This document shows, one piece after another, positions 43,143 through 51,203 of a stretch of DNA of 63,251 bases. The stretch covers positions 1 through 63,251 of the forward strand of contig CACZGD010000032.1 in NCBI GenBank assembly GCA_902780565.1, given 5' to 3'. The notes beneath the pieces are model-generated. The model saw only the letters and a list, made by a program, of their open reading frames with translations, did no database searches and had not been told where the DNA came from. Both the position numbers and the translations under genes were made by a program. This stretch comes from Oscillospiraceae bacterium (GTDB lineage: Bacteria > Bacillota > Clostridia > Oscillospirales > Acutalibacteraceae). The number at the start of each line of letters is the position of its first letter. Position 1 is the stretch's first letter.

Positions 43143-43685
43143 ATGACGTTCAAGGCAAAGCTCATGGATGAAGCGGGCGTGCACCGCGCGCTCAGGCGCA
43201 TCTCCTTTGAGATCGTGGAAAAGAACCACGGAACGGACAATATCGTGCTGGTCGGCATCCGCCGCCGCGGCGTGTGCGTCGCGAAAGAGATCCGGGACAA
43301 TATCCTTGCGGCGGAAAACGTGTTACTTCCCCTCGGGGAGCTGGACGTCACCTTCTACCGCGACGACGTGACGAAGAAAACGCCGTCGCCCACGATCGGC
43401 GAAAAGGACATCCCCTTCAGCGTGACGGATAAAACCGTGGTGCTGACGGACGACGTGATCTTCACGGGCAGAACGGTCCGCGCGGCCATTGACGCGATCT
43501 TCACGCTCGGACGCCCGCGCGCCATCCGCTTCGCGGCGCTGATCGACCGCGGGCACCGGGAGCTGCCGATCAAGGCGGACTACGTGGGCAAAAACGTGCC
43601 GACTTCCCTTTCCGAAGTCGTGCGCGTGAGCTTTCCGGCGTTCGACGACGCGCCGATCTCGGTGGATCTGTATTCGGTAAATTAA
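43143..43685 (+). CDS. pyrR: PyrR: pyrimidine attenuation regulator / uracil phosphoribosyltransferase
   Basis: 180 residues. The PRPP loop VVLTDDVIFTGRTVRAAID and the family segments LVGIRRRGVCVAKEI, ITFYRDDV-like LDVTFYRDDV and HRELPIKADYVGKNVPTS are present. PyrR binds the leader RNA of pyrimidine genes in the presence of UMP and has some uracil phosphoribosyltransferase activity. It controls its own transcript through the attenuator just upstream. Start ATG follows GGAGGT. Confidence 0.97.
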   Translation: MTFKAKLMDEAGVHRALRRISFEIVEKNHGTDNIVLVGIRRRGVCVAKEIRDNILAAENVLLPLGELDVTFYRDDVTKKTPSPTIGEKDIPFSVTDKTVVLTDDVIFTGRTVRAAIDAIFTLGRPRAIRFAALIDRGHRELPIKADYVGKNVPTSLSEVVRVSFPAFDDAPISVDLYSVN

Positions 43686-43719
43686 AGCGAAAGCTTTAAA
43701 AATAATCGGAGGTAATGTT

Positions 43720-45067
43720 ATGAATCTTGTTTACGGCGTCAAAGACAGGCCCAAATTCGGGAAGCTGATCGTGTTTGCTCTGCAGCAGGTGTTGGCGATC
43801 CTTGCCGCCACCATTGCGGTGCCCTCAATCATCGGTCACGATATGTCCCAGTCCGCCGCCTTGTTCGGCGCGGGCGTCGGCACCATCGTCTATCTGCTCT
43901 TCACCAAATTCAAGAGCCCCGTTTTCCTCGGCTCGTCCTTCGCCTTCATCGGTTCCATGTTTGCCGCTTTCGCGGGCGCCGCGTCCGCGCAGGCCGGTTA
44001 TGCAGGTCTGATCATCGGCGCTGTCTGCGCCGGTCTCGTTTACGTGATAATCGCCGTTGTCGTCAAATTCGCGGGCGTAAAATGGATCGACAAGCTCATG
44101 CCCGCCGTCGTCATCGGACCCACGGTCTCCATCATCGGTCTCTCCCTTGCGGGCAACGCCGTCGGCGATCTGTTCAACGGTAAGGTTGGTTTCATTACCG
44201 AAAAGATCGTTACAATCGCCGGAGAAGAAGTTGCCGCGCTTTCTGACCATAATTTCTTCGTATCCACCGCCAATCAATACGTCGCAATCATCTGCGGCCT
44301 GATCACGCTGTTCACTGTGATCCTTTGCTCCGTTTACGGCAAGAAGATGATGAAACTCATTCCCTTCATCATCGGTATCGTCGCAGGCTACATCGCCGCT
44401 GCGATTTTCACCGTGATTGGTATCATGACCGGCAACGTGAGTCTGCAACTGATCGACTTCTCCGCGTTCAGCGGTATGAAGATTTTTGCGGTGCCTGATT
44501 TCACCTTCCTGACCGCCTTCAAGGGCCTGAAGGAGATCACCCCCTCCGCATATCGCGGACCACAAGAACCTGTCCACCGTCATCGGCAGCGAGCTGCTTG
44601 AGGATCCGGGTCTGCACCGGACCCTGCTCGGCGACGGCGTCGGTTCCATGGCGGGCGCGTTCTTCGGCGGCTGCCCCAATACCACCTACGGCGAATCCGT
44701 CGGCTGCGTCGCCATCACCGGCAACGCCTCTGTGCTAACGATCCTTGTCACCGCCTGCATGGCTATCCTGATCTCCTTCTTCGGCCCGTTCGTCACCTTC
44801 CTGTCCTCTATCCCGAACTGCGTCATGGGCGGCGTATGCATCACGCTTTACGGTTTCATCGCCGTGTCCGGTCTTAAGATGATCCAGAAAGTCGATCTGA
44901 ACGAAAACCGCAACCTGTTCGTCGTCGCCGTGATCCTCATCTGCGGCATCGGCGGTCTTGTCCTGAAGTTCGGGAACATTGAGCTGACCGAAGTCGCCGT
45001 CGCGCTGATCCTCGGCATCATTGTCAACCTCATCACCCCGAATAAGAGCGCAAAGAAAGCGAAATAA
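43720..45067 (+). pseudogene. uraA: Uracil permease (UraA/PyrP family), broken by a deletion
   Basis: Two pieces of one NCS2-family permease. From ATG 43720 the frame is normal (MNLVYGVKDRP, VPSIIGHDMSQSAALFGAGVGT, many membrane helices) up to LKGLKEITPSA near 44550. There it shifts frame and ends at 44601. From about 44555 the other frame resumes with IADHKNLSTVIGSELLEDPG and continues to 45067 with GGCPNTTYGESVG. The helix that should join them, including the AEH motif whose Glu binds uracil, is missing. So roughly 20 residues and the reading frame are lost at a GCAT junction. Unless this is an assembly error, uracil import is dead. Strong GGAGG site; same transcript as pyrR. Confidence 0.85.
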
Positions 45068-45082
45068 TTCTGTTTCATCTGT

Positions 45083-45112
45083 CGGGAGCCGCCGCGCGCG
45101 GCTCCTTTTTTC
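45083..45112 (+). terminator. Terminator of pyrR operon
   Basis: GGAGCCGC (45085-45092) pairs with GCGGCTCC (45098-45105 region) followed by TTTTTT. Confidence 0.8.
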
Positions 45113-45116
45113 GTGC

Positions 45117-45145
45117 TTGACGAAAGATCCCGGCGCGGGTATAAT
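45117..45145 (+). promoter_or_regulatory. Promoter of DUF523 gene
   Basis: -35 TTGACG (45117-45122), 17 bases, -10 TATAAT (45140-45145), starting right after the terminator T-run. Confidence 0.7.
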
Positions 45146-45164
45146 ATCAATGAGGTGGTTTGCT

Positions 45165-45614
45165 ATGAAAAAGCTGCTTGTCAGCGCCTGCCTGCTCGGC
45201 TGCGAATGCCGGTACGACGGCAAATCGCAACCGAATGAAGCAGTTCTGCGGCTCCGGGATACATATGACCTGATCCCGGTCTGCCCGGAACAGATGGGCG
45301 GGATGCCGACGCCGCGCGTACCGTCCGAGCGCGTGGGAGACCGGGTTCTGACAAAAGACGGCACGGACGTGACGGACCGGTTCCTGCGCGGCGCCGAAAC
45401 CGCGCTGCACCTTGCGAAAACGCTCGGCACGACGGCGGCGGTGCTCAAAGCCCGCTCCCCCTCCTGCGGGTGCGGAGAGATCTACGACGGCAGCTTTACA
45501 GGCAGGCTGATCCAGGAAGACGGCGTAACGGCTTCGCTGCTGCTGCGAAACGGCATTTTCGTCACAACAGAAGAAACGCTCGACGCGCTGCCGAAATTTG
45601 AAAAAGAATATTGA
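45165..45614 (+). CDS. DUF523 family protein
   Basis: 149 residues. The DUF523 cysteine pattern is complete: SACLLGCECRYDGK at the N-terminus, VCPEQMGGMPTPR, and LKARSPSCGCGEIYDG. The clustered cysteines suggest an iron-sulfur cluster or zinc site. Function is not established; homologues have been linked to 2-thiouracil handling by a fused form, so a desulfidase-type role is possible. Start ATG 45165 behind GAGGTGG. Confidence 0.88.
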   Translation: MKKLLVSACLLGCECRYDGKSQPNEAVLRLRDTYDLIPVCPEQMGGMPTPRVPSERVGDRVLTKDGTDVTDRFLRGAETALHLAKTLGTTAAVLKARSPSCGCGEIYDGSFTGRLIQEDGVTASLLLRNGIFVTTEETLDALPKFEKEY

Positions 45615-45639
45615 CTTCACGCCGGGAATACTATATAAT
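45611..45639 (+). promoter_or_regulatory. Promoter of DUF1292 gene
   Basis: -35 TTGACT (45611-45616), overlapping the DUF523 stop, 17 bases, -10 TATAAT (45634-45639). Confidence 0.7.
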
Positions 45640-45670
45640 GAAGACAGAAACCAAAAAGGAGAACGTACAG

Positions 45671-45967
45671 ATGGATGAATTTGGTCCCGATATCATTTCC
45701 GTTCTGGACGACGACGGCAAAGAGCAGGAGTTCGAGGTGCTGGACCGCATCGATACGGACGACAAAAGCTACGTCGCGCTGATCCCGCACTATGAAAACG
45801 AAGCGGATCTGCTGCAGGACGATGGGGAGCTGATTATCCTGCGCGTCTCTCCTGACGACGATATGCTGCTGGAGCCGATCGAGGACGAGGATGAATTCGA
45901 CGAGATCGGGCGGCAGTTTGAAGAGCGTCTTTCGGAGCTCTATGATTTCGAGGACGACGGGGAGTAA
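45671..45967 (+). CDS. DUF1292 family protein
   Basis: 98 residues, strongly acidic. DUF1292 pattern: a β-rich core (ISVLDDDGKEQEFEVLDRID, SYVALIPHYE, ELIILRVSPDD) and an acidic C-terminus (DFEDDGE). The family is common in firmicutes, often near alaS or mltG genes, and has no known role. The ATG 45671 lies eight bases after AAAGGAG; an in-frame ATG at 45638 overlaps the -10 element and was rejected. Confidence 0.88.
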   Translation: MDEFGPDIISVLDDDGKEQEFEVLDRIDTDDKSYVALIPHYENEADLLQDDGELIILRVSPDDDMLLEPIEDEDEFDEIGRQFEERLSELYDFEDDGE

Positions 45968-45990
45968 TCCCGCTTCCATATGTTTAAAAG

Positions 45991-46192
45991 CCTTTCTGCG
46001 TTGTGCGATAACGGGTGCCAATATTAACCCAACAGACATTATAAGGGAGTCCTGATACTCCGTCCGCGGATTGCAGACCTCCCGGCTTTCAGCCGGACGA
46101 AGGGAGCGTGAACCGGATGGGAGGACACCCACCTGCTTAGAGGCAGGTTATTATCGTCACCCGCCGGCAATGCGGAAAGGTTTTATTTTTAT
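45991..46192 (+). ncRNA. ssrS: Candidate 6S RNA (ssrS)
   Basis: A non-coding transcript of about 190 bases. CCTTTCTGCGTTG (45991-46003) pairs with CAATGCGGAAAGG (46168-46180), a 13-bp closing stem with two G-U pairs, directly followed by TTTTATTTTT, so stem and T-run end the RNA. Inside are a long imperfect hairpin with GGGT/ACCC, GGGAG/CTCC and ACCTGC/GCAGGT arms and a large central region. This rod with a central bubble is the 6S RNA shape, which traps sigma-A RNA polymerase in stationary phase. Sequence resembles clostridial 6S examples as I remember them. No Rfam search could be run. Confidence 0.7.
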
Positions 46193-46218
46193 TTCCGAAA
46201 AACGAAGGAGTACCGATT

Positions 46219-47070
46219 ATGGGAAAACTCAAAAGCATCGACGACAAAGCGGCAGCTAAGGGCAAAGGTCTGGAAACCGTTTGGCAATTCATCAAGTTTA
46301 TTTTCGTGAGTCTGCTCGCGATGATCGTGCAGTTCACGCTGCTAAATACCCTGAAGTACATCCCGCCGATCCACAAAATGTTTGACGACGCGCAGACCAG
46401 CGCCCAGATCATCGTGTCCGAAAAGGACTATAAGATCAAGGACGTCGACGGCATGAGCGGTCTGAAGGTCGGCGTTCAGGCCTCGTTTGCCGAAATTCTG
46501 GATGCGACAAACGAAAAGGCAGACTACGTTACCTTCGAGTCCGGCGAAGCGGCGCTGGAAGCCATGAAGAAGGGCGACGTCAAATGCGTGATCGTCGATT
46601 ACGACTCCTCCACTGCGTTTTTGAAGGATAAAGAGAACAAAAAGGTCTACACAAAGAGCCAGATCCCGAGCGAAAAGGATTTCCGCTGGCTGTCCATTTT
46701 CTTCTGCGCGGCGGAGATCGGCGGTCTTGCGTATTTTATCATCAACAATACGGCGAACATCATCGCGCAGATCGTGTCGTTCTTTGTCAACCGAGAAAAG
46801 ACCTTCAATTCCGGCGCAAATATTGCGGTCACGCTGCCGATCTATATCGTGTTCACCATTGCGCTGATCGCATTCTCCGCATGGCTGAACCCAACGCTGA
46901 AAAGTGTGTTTACGGATTGGAACTGGAGCGACGATTTTTCGGCAAACGCCGCCACCATGGTCTGCTCCGCCATTCAGTTCTTCCTCTACTTCCCCGTAGA
47001 TAAGATCCTGTTCCGCAAGAAGAAGGAAGAAAAAACCGAAGACTCACCTGTTGAGGCCAAAGCGCAATAA
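46219..47070 (+). CDS. GtrA-like membrane protein with inserted substrate-binding-like domain
   Basis: 283 residues. GtrA proteins have four membrane helices and flip or escort lipid-linked sugars. Here helix 1 is at 22-46 (FIKFIFVSLLAMIVQFTLLN), and helices 2-4 follow after residue 155, including NNTANIIAQIVSFFVNREKTF, the GtrA signature. Between them, residues 65-150 form an inserted soluble domain: GLKVGVQASFAEILDA, YVTFESGEAALEAMKKGDVKCVIVDYDSSTAFL. That is the pattern of one lobe of family-3 periplasmic solute-binding proteins. The fusion is not one I know. C-terminus is charged. Start ATG follows AAGGAG; the gene lies right after the candidate 6S RNA. Confidence 0.75.
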   Translation: MGKLKSIDDKAAAKGKGLETVWQFIKFIFVSLLAMIVQFTLLNTLKYIPPIHKMFDDAQTSAQIIVSEKDYKIKDVDGMSGLKVGVQASFAEILDATNEKADYVTFESGEAALEAMKKGDVKCVIVDYDSSTAFLKDKENKKVYTKSQIPSEKDFRWLSIFFCAAEIGGLAYFIINNTANIIAQIVSFFVNREKTFNSGANIAVTLPIYIVFTIALIAFSAWLNPTLKSVFTDWNWSDDFSANAATMVCSAIQFFLYFPVDKILFRKKKEEKTEDSPVEAKAQ

Positions 47071-47145
47071 AGCGATCCGGCACCGCCCGACGCGGTGCCT
47101 TTCTTGATTTTAAAACGAATTGTTTATCAGACAGGAGGACATTAT

Positions 47146-48105
47146 ATGGCAAGCATCCGCGGCAAACTCTTTTCCGCCGTCGCACGGGCGGCGGGCAACG
47201 TAAATCCCATGATCGTCGAGAAAAAGCACAAGAACGTGGTCAAGGACCTGAGGAGCATGGAGCCCCTTTTCCGTCACTTCATCGCCCCCATCGGCTACCG
47301 GTTCCAAAAAGCGGAGGCGGACGGTGTCCCTGTGGAGGTCTTCTCCAAAAAGAAGGACGGGTCCGATAACGTGGTGCTCGTGATCCACGGCGGCGCGTAT
47401 ATCTCGCGCATGATGTTCTATTACCGGCTGCTGAACAAGCGCTATTCCAAGGCGTCCGGCGGCGGCACGGTGGTGCATTTCGACTATCGCTGCGCGCCGG
47501 AGGCGATCTATCCCGCCGCGCTGGAGGATATCATGAAGGTCTGGCGCTGGCTGCTGGATAACGGCGTGAAGCCCGAAAACGTGCTCACGGTCGGCGATTC
47601 CGCGGGCGGGCACCTGAGCGTGAACCTGATGATGAAGCTGCACGACCTCGGCATGGCCCAGCCGCGCGCGGCGATCCTGATGTCCCCGTGGCTCGATATG
47701 ACCGCGTCCGGGCACACCTACGTTGAGAATTACAAGGTCGACCCCGTGTTCGGCATCAAGGGGCAGACGCCCTCGCCGGATGAGGTCCGTAATATGCTCA
47801 TGACAAGCGACCTGTATATGTGGCTCGGCGACAACGACCGCAAGGACCCCTATATTTCCCCGGTCTACGCGGAGTTCGACAATACCTATCCCCCGATGCT
47901 CGTCACCGCGGGCGGCAACGAGATGCTGCTCTCCGATTCCGAAACGCTGGTCGAAAAGCTGCGCGCCGTCGGCGTGAACGCAAGGCTCTACGTCGCAGAA
48001 GGTATGTTCCACGTATTCAACATCTATCAGCTCTTCCCGGAATCCAGACGCGCCCTGAAGGAAATGAGCCGGTTCATCCGCGAAAGCTTCGGCTACCTTG
48101 CATAA
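47146..48105 (+). CDS. Alpha/beta hydrolase (HSL-type esterase/lipase)
   Basis: 319 residues. The oxyanion-hole motif is VIHGGAYIS (HGGxY form), the nucleophile elbow VGDSAGGHLS contains the catalytic Ser, and the Asp (likely FDNTYPPMLVTAGGNEMLLSDS) and His (EGMFHVFNIYQL) complete the triad. This is the hormone-sensitive-lipase subfamily of carboxylesterases acting on short acyl esters. No signal peptide, so cytoplasmic. The first 50 residues form a lid-like cap. Start ATG 47146 after AGGAGGAC. Confidence 0.9.
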   Translation: MASIRGKLFSAVARAAGNVNPMIVEKKHKNVVKDLRSMEPLFRHFIAPIGYRFQKAEADGVPVEVFSKKKDGSDNVVLVIHGGAYISRMMFYYRLLNKRYSKASGGGTVVHFDYRCAPEAIYPAALEDIMKVWRWLLDNGVKPENVLTVGDSAGGHLSVNLMMKLHDLGMAQPRAAILMSPWLDMTASGHTYVENYKVDPVFGIKGQTPSPDEVRNMLMTSDLYMWLGDNDRKDPYISPVYAEFDNTYPPMLVTAGGNEMLLSDSETLVEKLRAVGVNARLYVAEGMFHVFNIYQLFPESRRALKEMSRFIRESFGYLA

Positions 48106-48111
48106 GCAATT

Positions 48112-48137
48112 GCCTCCCCCTGCCGGGAGGCTTTTTT
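48112..48137 (+). terminator. Terminator after esterase gene
   Basis: GCCTCCC (48112-48118) pairs with GGGAGGC (48125-48131), followed by TTTTTT. Confidence 0.85.
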
Positions 48138-48149
48138 CGTCGTTTCCGA

Positions 48150-48178
48150 TTGACAACGAGCTGAAAAAAAGGTATAAT
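48150..48178 (+). promoter_or_regulatory. Promoter of the mgtE leader transcript
   Basis: -35 TTGACA (48150-48155), 17 bases, -10 TATAAT (48173-48178): a consensus promoter. The transcript would have a leader of about 215 bases before mgtE. Confidence 0.85.
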
Positions 48179-48198
48179 AAAGTATCTTTTCAAAAAGG

Positions 48199-48330
48199 AG
48201 CGTGAGGACATGGACATAGGCGACGGCAGCACAAACCCGGGCGAACGAAGTAGGTGCTGCGACAAAGACGACGTGCCTTTATGCAGACCTCACGCTGTTA
48301 CGCCGTAACGGCGTCTGCTCACGTTTTGTG
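48199..48330 (+). promoter_or_regulatory. Structured leader of mgtE: candidate metal riboswitch/attenuator
   Basis: P1 is AGCGTGAGG (48199-48207) with CCTCACGCT (48288-48296), nine perfect pairs enclosing an 80-base core with a GCAGCAC/GTGCTGC helix (48226-48232 / 48254-48260). The 3' strand of P1 overlaps a second hairpin, ACGCTGTTAC (48292-48301) with GTAACGGCGT (48305-48314), ten pairs with one G-U and a three-base loop, then a T-rich tail. The two cannot form together, the hallmark of a switch. Position before mgtE suggests Mg2+ sensing as in M-box RNAs, and AUGCAG before the 3' P1 strand is reminiscent of them, but other M-box blocks were not found. Confidence 0.65.
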
Positions 48331-48401
48331 TTTCCTCTCCTAACGAGGCGCATCAGCGCCGCACCCGGCGAAAGCCGTTTCAGAAAAGGGGGTTACACAC
48401 A

Positions 48402-49865
48402 GTGGAAGAAAAAGAAAACGTCCGCCTGATAACGGACGAGGAGCAGGAGGAGCTGGACGAGCTCGACCTGGAGGAACGAATCCAGGAGCAGCAGGACAGG
48501 CTGATCGAGCGCGCGCTCTCCCTTCTTGACAACAAACAATACGCGGCGCTGCGGGAGCTTCTGAGCGAGGCGGAGCCTGCGGATATCAGTGAATTCTTCG
48601 ACGAGCTGACCGAAAAGCAGACGCTGGTGATCTACCGGCTGCTGCCGAAGGAGCTGGCAGCCGAGGTCTTCATCGAGTTGGATCCGGACCAGCAGGAATA
48701 TCTGATCCGTGTGCTCTCGGAATCGGAGCTGAAGGAAACGCTGGACGAGCTGTATTACGACGATACCGCGGACGTCATTGAGGAGATGCCCGCCTCCGTC
48801 GTCAAGCGCATTCTGGCGGCGGCATCCCCGGAGCAGCGGCGCGTGATCAACGAGCTGCTGAAATACCCGGAGGATTCAGCCGGTTCCATCATGACCACCG
48901 AGTTCGTGCGGCTCAAGAAGGACTATACCGTTATGGAGAGTCTGGAGTTCATCCGCAAGGTCGGTATCGACAAGGAGACGATCTATACCTGTTACGTCAC
49001 AGACCCGCAGAACCACCTGATCGGTATCGTGACGGCAAAGGAGCTGCTGATCTCCCCCCTCGATAAAAGAATCGAAGACATCATGACGGAAAACGTCATT
49101 TACGTCAAAACGCTGGACGATCAGGAGCAGATCGCCTTCATGTTCTCCCGTTACGACTTCCTGGCCCTGCCGGTCGTGGACAACGAGGACAGGCTTGTCG
49201 GCATCATTACCGTTGACGACGCGATCGACGTTCTGCAGGAAGAAACGGAAGAAGACTTCGCAAAAATGGCGGCTATTACGCCGAACGACACAGAGTATCT
49301 GAAAACCCCTGTCATCAAGGTCTGGGCGTCCAGAATCCCCTGGCTGCTGCTGCTGATGGTCTCCGCAACCTTCACCGGACTCATCATTTCCAGCTTTGAA
49401 AACGCGCTGGCGGCGGTGCCGATTCTGACGGCATTCATTCCGATGCTGATGGACACCGGCGGAAACTCCGGCAGTCAGGCCAGCGTTACGGTCATCCGCG
49501 GCATTTCACTGGGACAGGTCGAATTCAAAGACTTTTTCAAGGTCGTGTGGAAAGAGATCCGCGTTTCCGTGCTGTGCGGCGTGACGCTGGGCGCGGCTGC
49601 GCTGATCAAGGTCATGCTGGTGGACCATCTGCTGATGAAAAACGACGACGTGGACTGGAACGTGGCGATCGTGGTATCGCTGACGTTGCTTGCCACTATC
49701 ATCTGCGCCAAGTTCATTGGCTGTTCCCTGCCGCTGCTGGCAAAAAAGATCGGCTTCGACCCGGCGGTCATGGCGTCCCCCTTCATCACCACGATCGTGG
49801 ACGCGGTCTCGCTGCTCGTTTACTTTGCCGTCGCGAAGCAGTTCATCCCGCAGATGATGAGTTAG
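48402..49865 (+). CDS. mgtE: Magnesium transporter MgtE
   Basis: 487 residues. The cytoplasmic N-domain (ALLDNKQYAALRELLSEAEPADISEFFDELTEKQ) is followed by two CBS domains (MTTEFVRLKKDYTVMESLEFIRK; ITVDDAIDVLQEE), the plug helix and five membrane helices with PILTAFIPMLMDTGGNSGSQASVT, the ion-pore signature. MgtE is a Mg2+ channel gated by intracellular Mg2+. Start is GTG at 48402 after AAGGGGG, 11 bases away. Expression probably depends on the leader upstream. Confidence 0.96.
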   Translation: MEEKENVRLITDEEQEELDELDLEERIQEQQDRLIERALSLLDNKQYAALRELLSEAEPADISEFFDELTEKQTLVIYRLLPKELAAEVFIELDPDQQEYLIRVLSESELKETLDELYYDDTADVIEEMPASVVKRILAAASPEQRRVINELLKYPEDSAGSIMTTEFVRLKKDYTVMESLEFIRKVGIDKETIYTCYVTDPQNHLIGIVTAKELLISPLDKRIEDIMTENVIYVKTLDDQEQIAFMFSRYDFLALPVVDNEDRLVGIITVDDAIDVLQEETEEDFAKMAAITPNDTEYLKTPVIKVWASRIPWLLLLMVSATFTGLIISSFENALAAVPILTAFIPMLMDTGGNSGSQASVTVIRGISLGQVEFKDFFKVVWKEIRVSVLCGVTLGAAALIKVMLVDHLLMKNDDVDWNVAIVVSLTLLATIICAKFIGCSLPLLAKKIGFDPAVMASPFITTIVDAVSLLVYFAVAKQFIPQMMS

Positions 49866-49889
49866 CGTCAAATCTGAATACAAACATAC

Positions 49890-49918
49890 AAAGAGCGTTC
49901 CCGTACGCTCTTTTTGTT
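49890..49918 (+). terminator. Terminator of mgtE
   Basis: AAAGAGCG (49890-49897) pairs with CGCTCTTT (49906-49913), followed by TTGTTTT. Confidence 0.85.
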
Positions 49919-50041
49919 TTGCCGCACAATTGTTACATCCGTTTGACGAAAAACCGGAGCCGTTATTTCATTGTTCATAATTATTTTTGCTTTTCCTAAA
50001 AAACGCAAGCAGGGCCGTTATATTTTTGTAAACCCATCCAA

Positions 50042-50070
50042 TTTACAATAATCCGGATTTTTGGTATACT
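50042..50070 (+). promoter_or_regulatory. Promoter of E2-like acyltransferase gene
   Basis: -35 TTTACA (50042-50047), 17 bases ending in TGG, -10 TATACT (50065-50070). Confidence 0.65.
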
Positions 50071-50105
50071 GTATCTGTAAAATCCATACGAAACCGGAGG
50101 TTTTT

Positions 50106-51011
50106 ATGGCGAACAAAACCGAATACCTGACGATTCAACGAAAAATGGTGGCAGAGATGACCTCGAAATCCTGGCAGGAGATCCCGCACGTCTCGTTCAA
50201 CTATGAGCCGGACATCACGGATATCTACAAGCTCTATCAGGATGAAATCAAACCGCTGGGACTCTCTTTCAACACGCTGATTCTTAGAATTATTGTGGAA
50301 GGCCTGAAGGAAGCCAAGGCCATGAACGCAGAGATCATATATAACTATAAACTCGCGGGCGGTAAGGTGATTACAAAGGATGAGATCTCCATCTCCATGC
50401 CCATGATCCTGCCCAGCGGCGAAATGATGACCGTGACGCTGAAGAACGTCAACGATCTGTCCATGACCGGGCTTCGCAATATGATCATCGACCTCAGACG
50501 CCGCTCCTTTTCCACGAACCTGAACGAGGTCATGTACGATATCGCCAAGGGCAAGCTGATCGAACGCATGCTGCACGGGCAGGTCCTCTCGCAGGGGATC
50601 AAGATCCTGCTCAATCAGTTCGGAAAGGGCAAGGCGCGCCATTTTTGCGGCAAGGAAAAACGCGATTATGAGAGCATCCCCGCAACGGACCGGCTCATGA
50701 AGGACGATCTCAACCCCGGCACCATCACGGTGTCAAACGTCGGTTCCCTCTACCCCGGTCTGCGCGGCAGCTTCTCGCTTCTGGAGATCCTGCCCGGGCA
50801 GGTGGTCGCCATCGGCCTCGGCGCCGTGCAGGACCGCGCCACCGTGGTGCGCGACAAGGAGGGCAACAAGGACCTCGCCGCGCGCAAGATCTTCCCCATG
50901 TGCATCGCCTTCGATCACCGCGCCCTCGATTTCAACGAGATCGTGCCCTTTATCAAAAAACTGGACGAGATCTTTGCGAACCCCAGAGTCGTTTTGGACT
51001 GGATCGCGTGA
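50106..51011 (+). CDS. 2-oxoacid dehydrogenase E2-type acyltransferase domain, stand-alone
   Basis: 301 residues of the chloramphenicol acetyltransferase-like fold of dihydrolipoyl acyltransferases. The C-terminal catalytic motif AFDHRALDFNE (HRxxD form of HxxxDG) and PGTITVSNVGSLY are present. There is no lipoyl domain or E1/E3-binding domain and no E1 or E3 gene nearby, so it is not a normal dehydrogenase component. It may transfer acyl groups between CoA and an unknown acceptor, perhaps a partner of the acyl-CoA synthetases that follow. Start ATG 50106 after GGAGG. Confidence 0.8.
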   Translation: MANKTEYLTIQRKMVAEMTSKSWQEIPHVSFNYEPDITDIYKLYQDEIKPLGLSFNTLILRIIVEGLKEAKAMNAEIIYNYKLAGGKVITKDEISISMPMILPSGEMMTVTLKNVNDLSMTGLRNMIIDLRRRSFSTNLNEVMYDIAKGKLIERMLHGQVLSQGIKILLNQFGKGKARHFCGKEKRDYESIPATDRLMKDDLNPGTITVSNVGSLYPGLRGSFSLLEILPGQVVAIGLGAVQDRATVVRDKEGNKDLAARKIFPMCIAFDHRALDFNEIVPFIKKLDEIFANPRVVLDWIA

Positions 51012-51118
51012 CGCATTCCTCGGGCTCCCGCTATACGGCGGCAGCCTTTTATGTTTTTTGAAAACTTTTCGACATAATTGCGTACACTGTCGCAAATAGA
51101 AAACGGAAAATATTGCAG

Positions 51119-51173
51119 AATTGTGATATTTTTTTGTACGATATTGACAAGCCCATCTGAATTGTGATAAAAT
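51119..51173 (+). promoter_or_regulatory. Promoter with 11-bp direct repeats before the first acyl-CoA synthetase
   Basis: GAATTGTGATA occurs at 51119-51129 and again at 51159-51169. Between them lies -35 TTGACA (51144-51149); -10 TAAAAT (51168-51173) overlaps the second repeat, with an 18-base spacer. The repeats, 40 bases apart, could be regulator sites. Confidence 0.55.
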
Positions 51174-51203
51174 TTTGCTATAAATTTATAAGGAGATGTG
51201 AAT

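Noticed and set aside
45991..46192. Reading the RNA as a T-box, tmRNA or signal recognition particle RNA
   Set aside because: It lacks the T-box AGGGUGG...UGGNACC pattern, a CCA-ending tRNA-like domain and the SRP tetraloop. The rod with a central bubble fits 6S better.
48199..48330. Naming the mgtE leader as a canonical M-box
   Set aside because: The conserved sequence blocks beyond an AUGCAG near the 3' P1 strand could not be identified by eye; left as an unclassified switch.
51119..51173. Direct repeats as Rex binding sites
   Set aside because: GAATTGTGATA shares TTGTGA with Rex boxes, but the second inverted half (TTCACAA) is missing.
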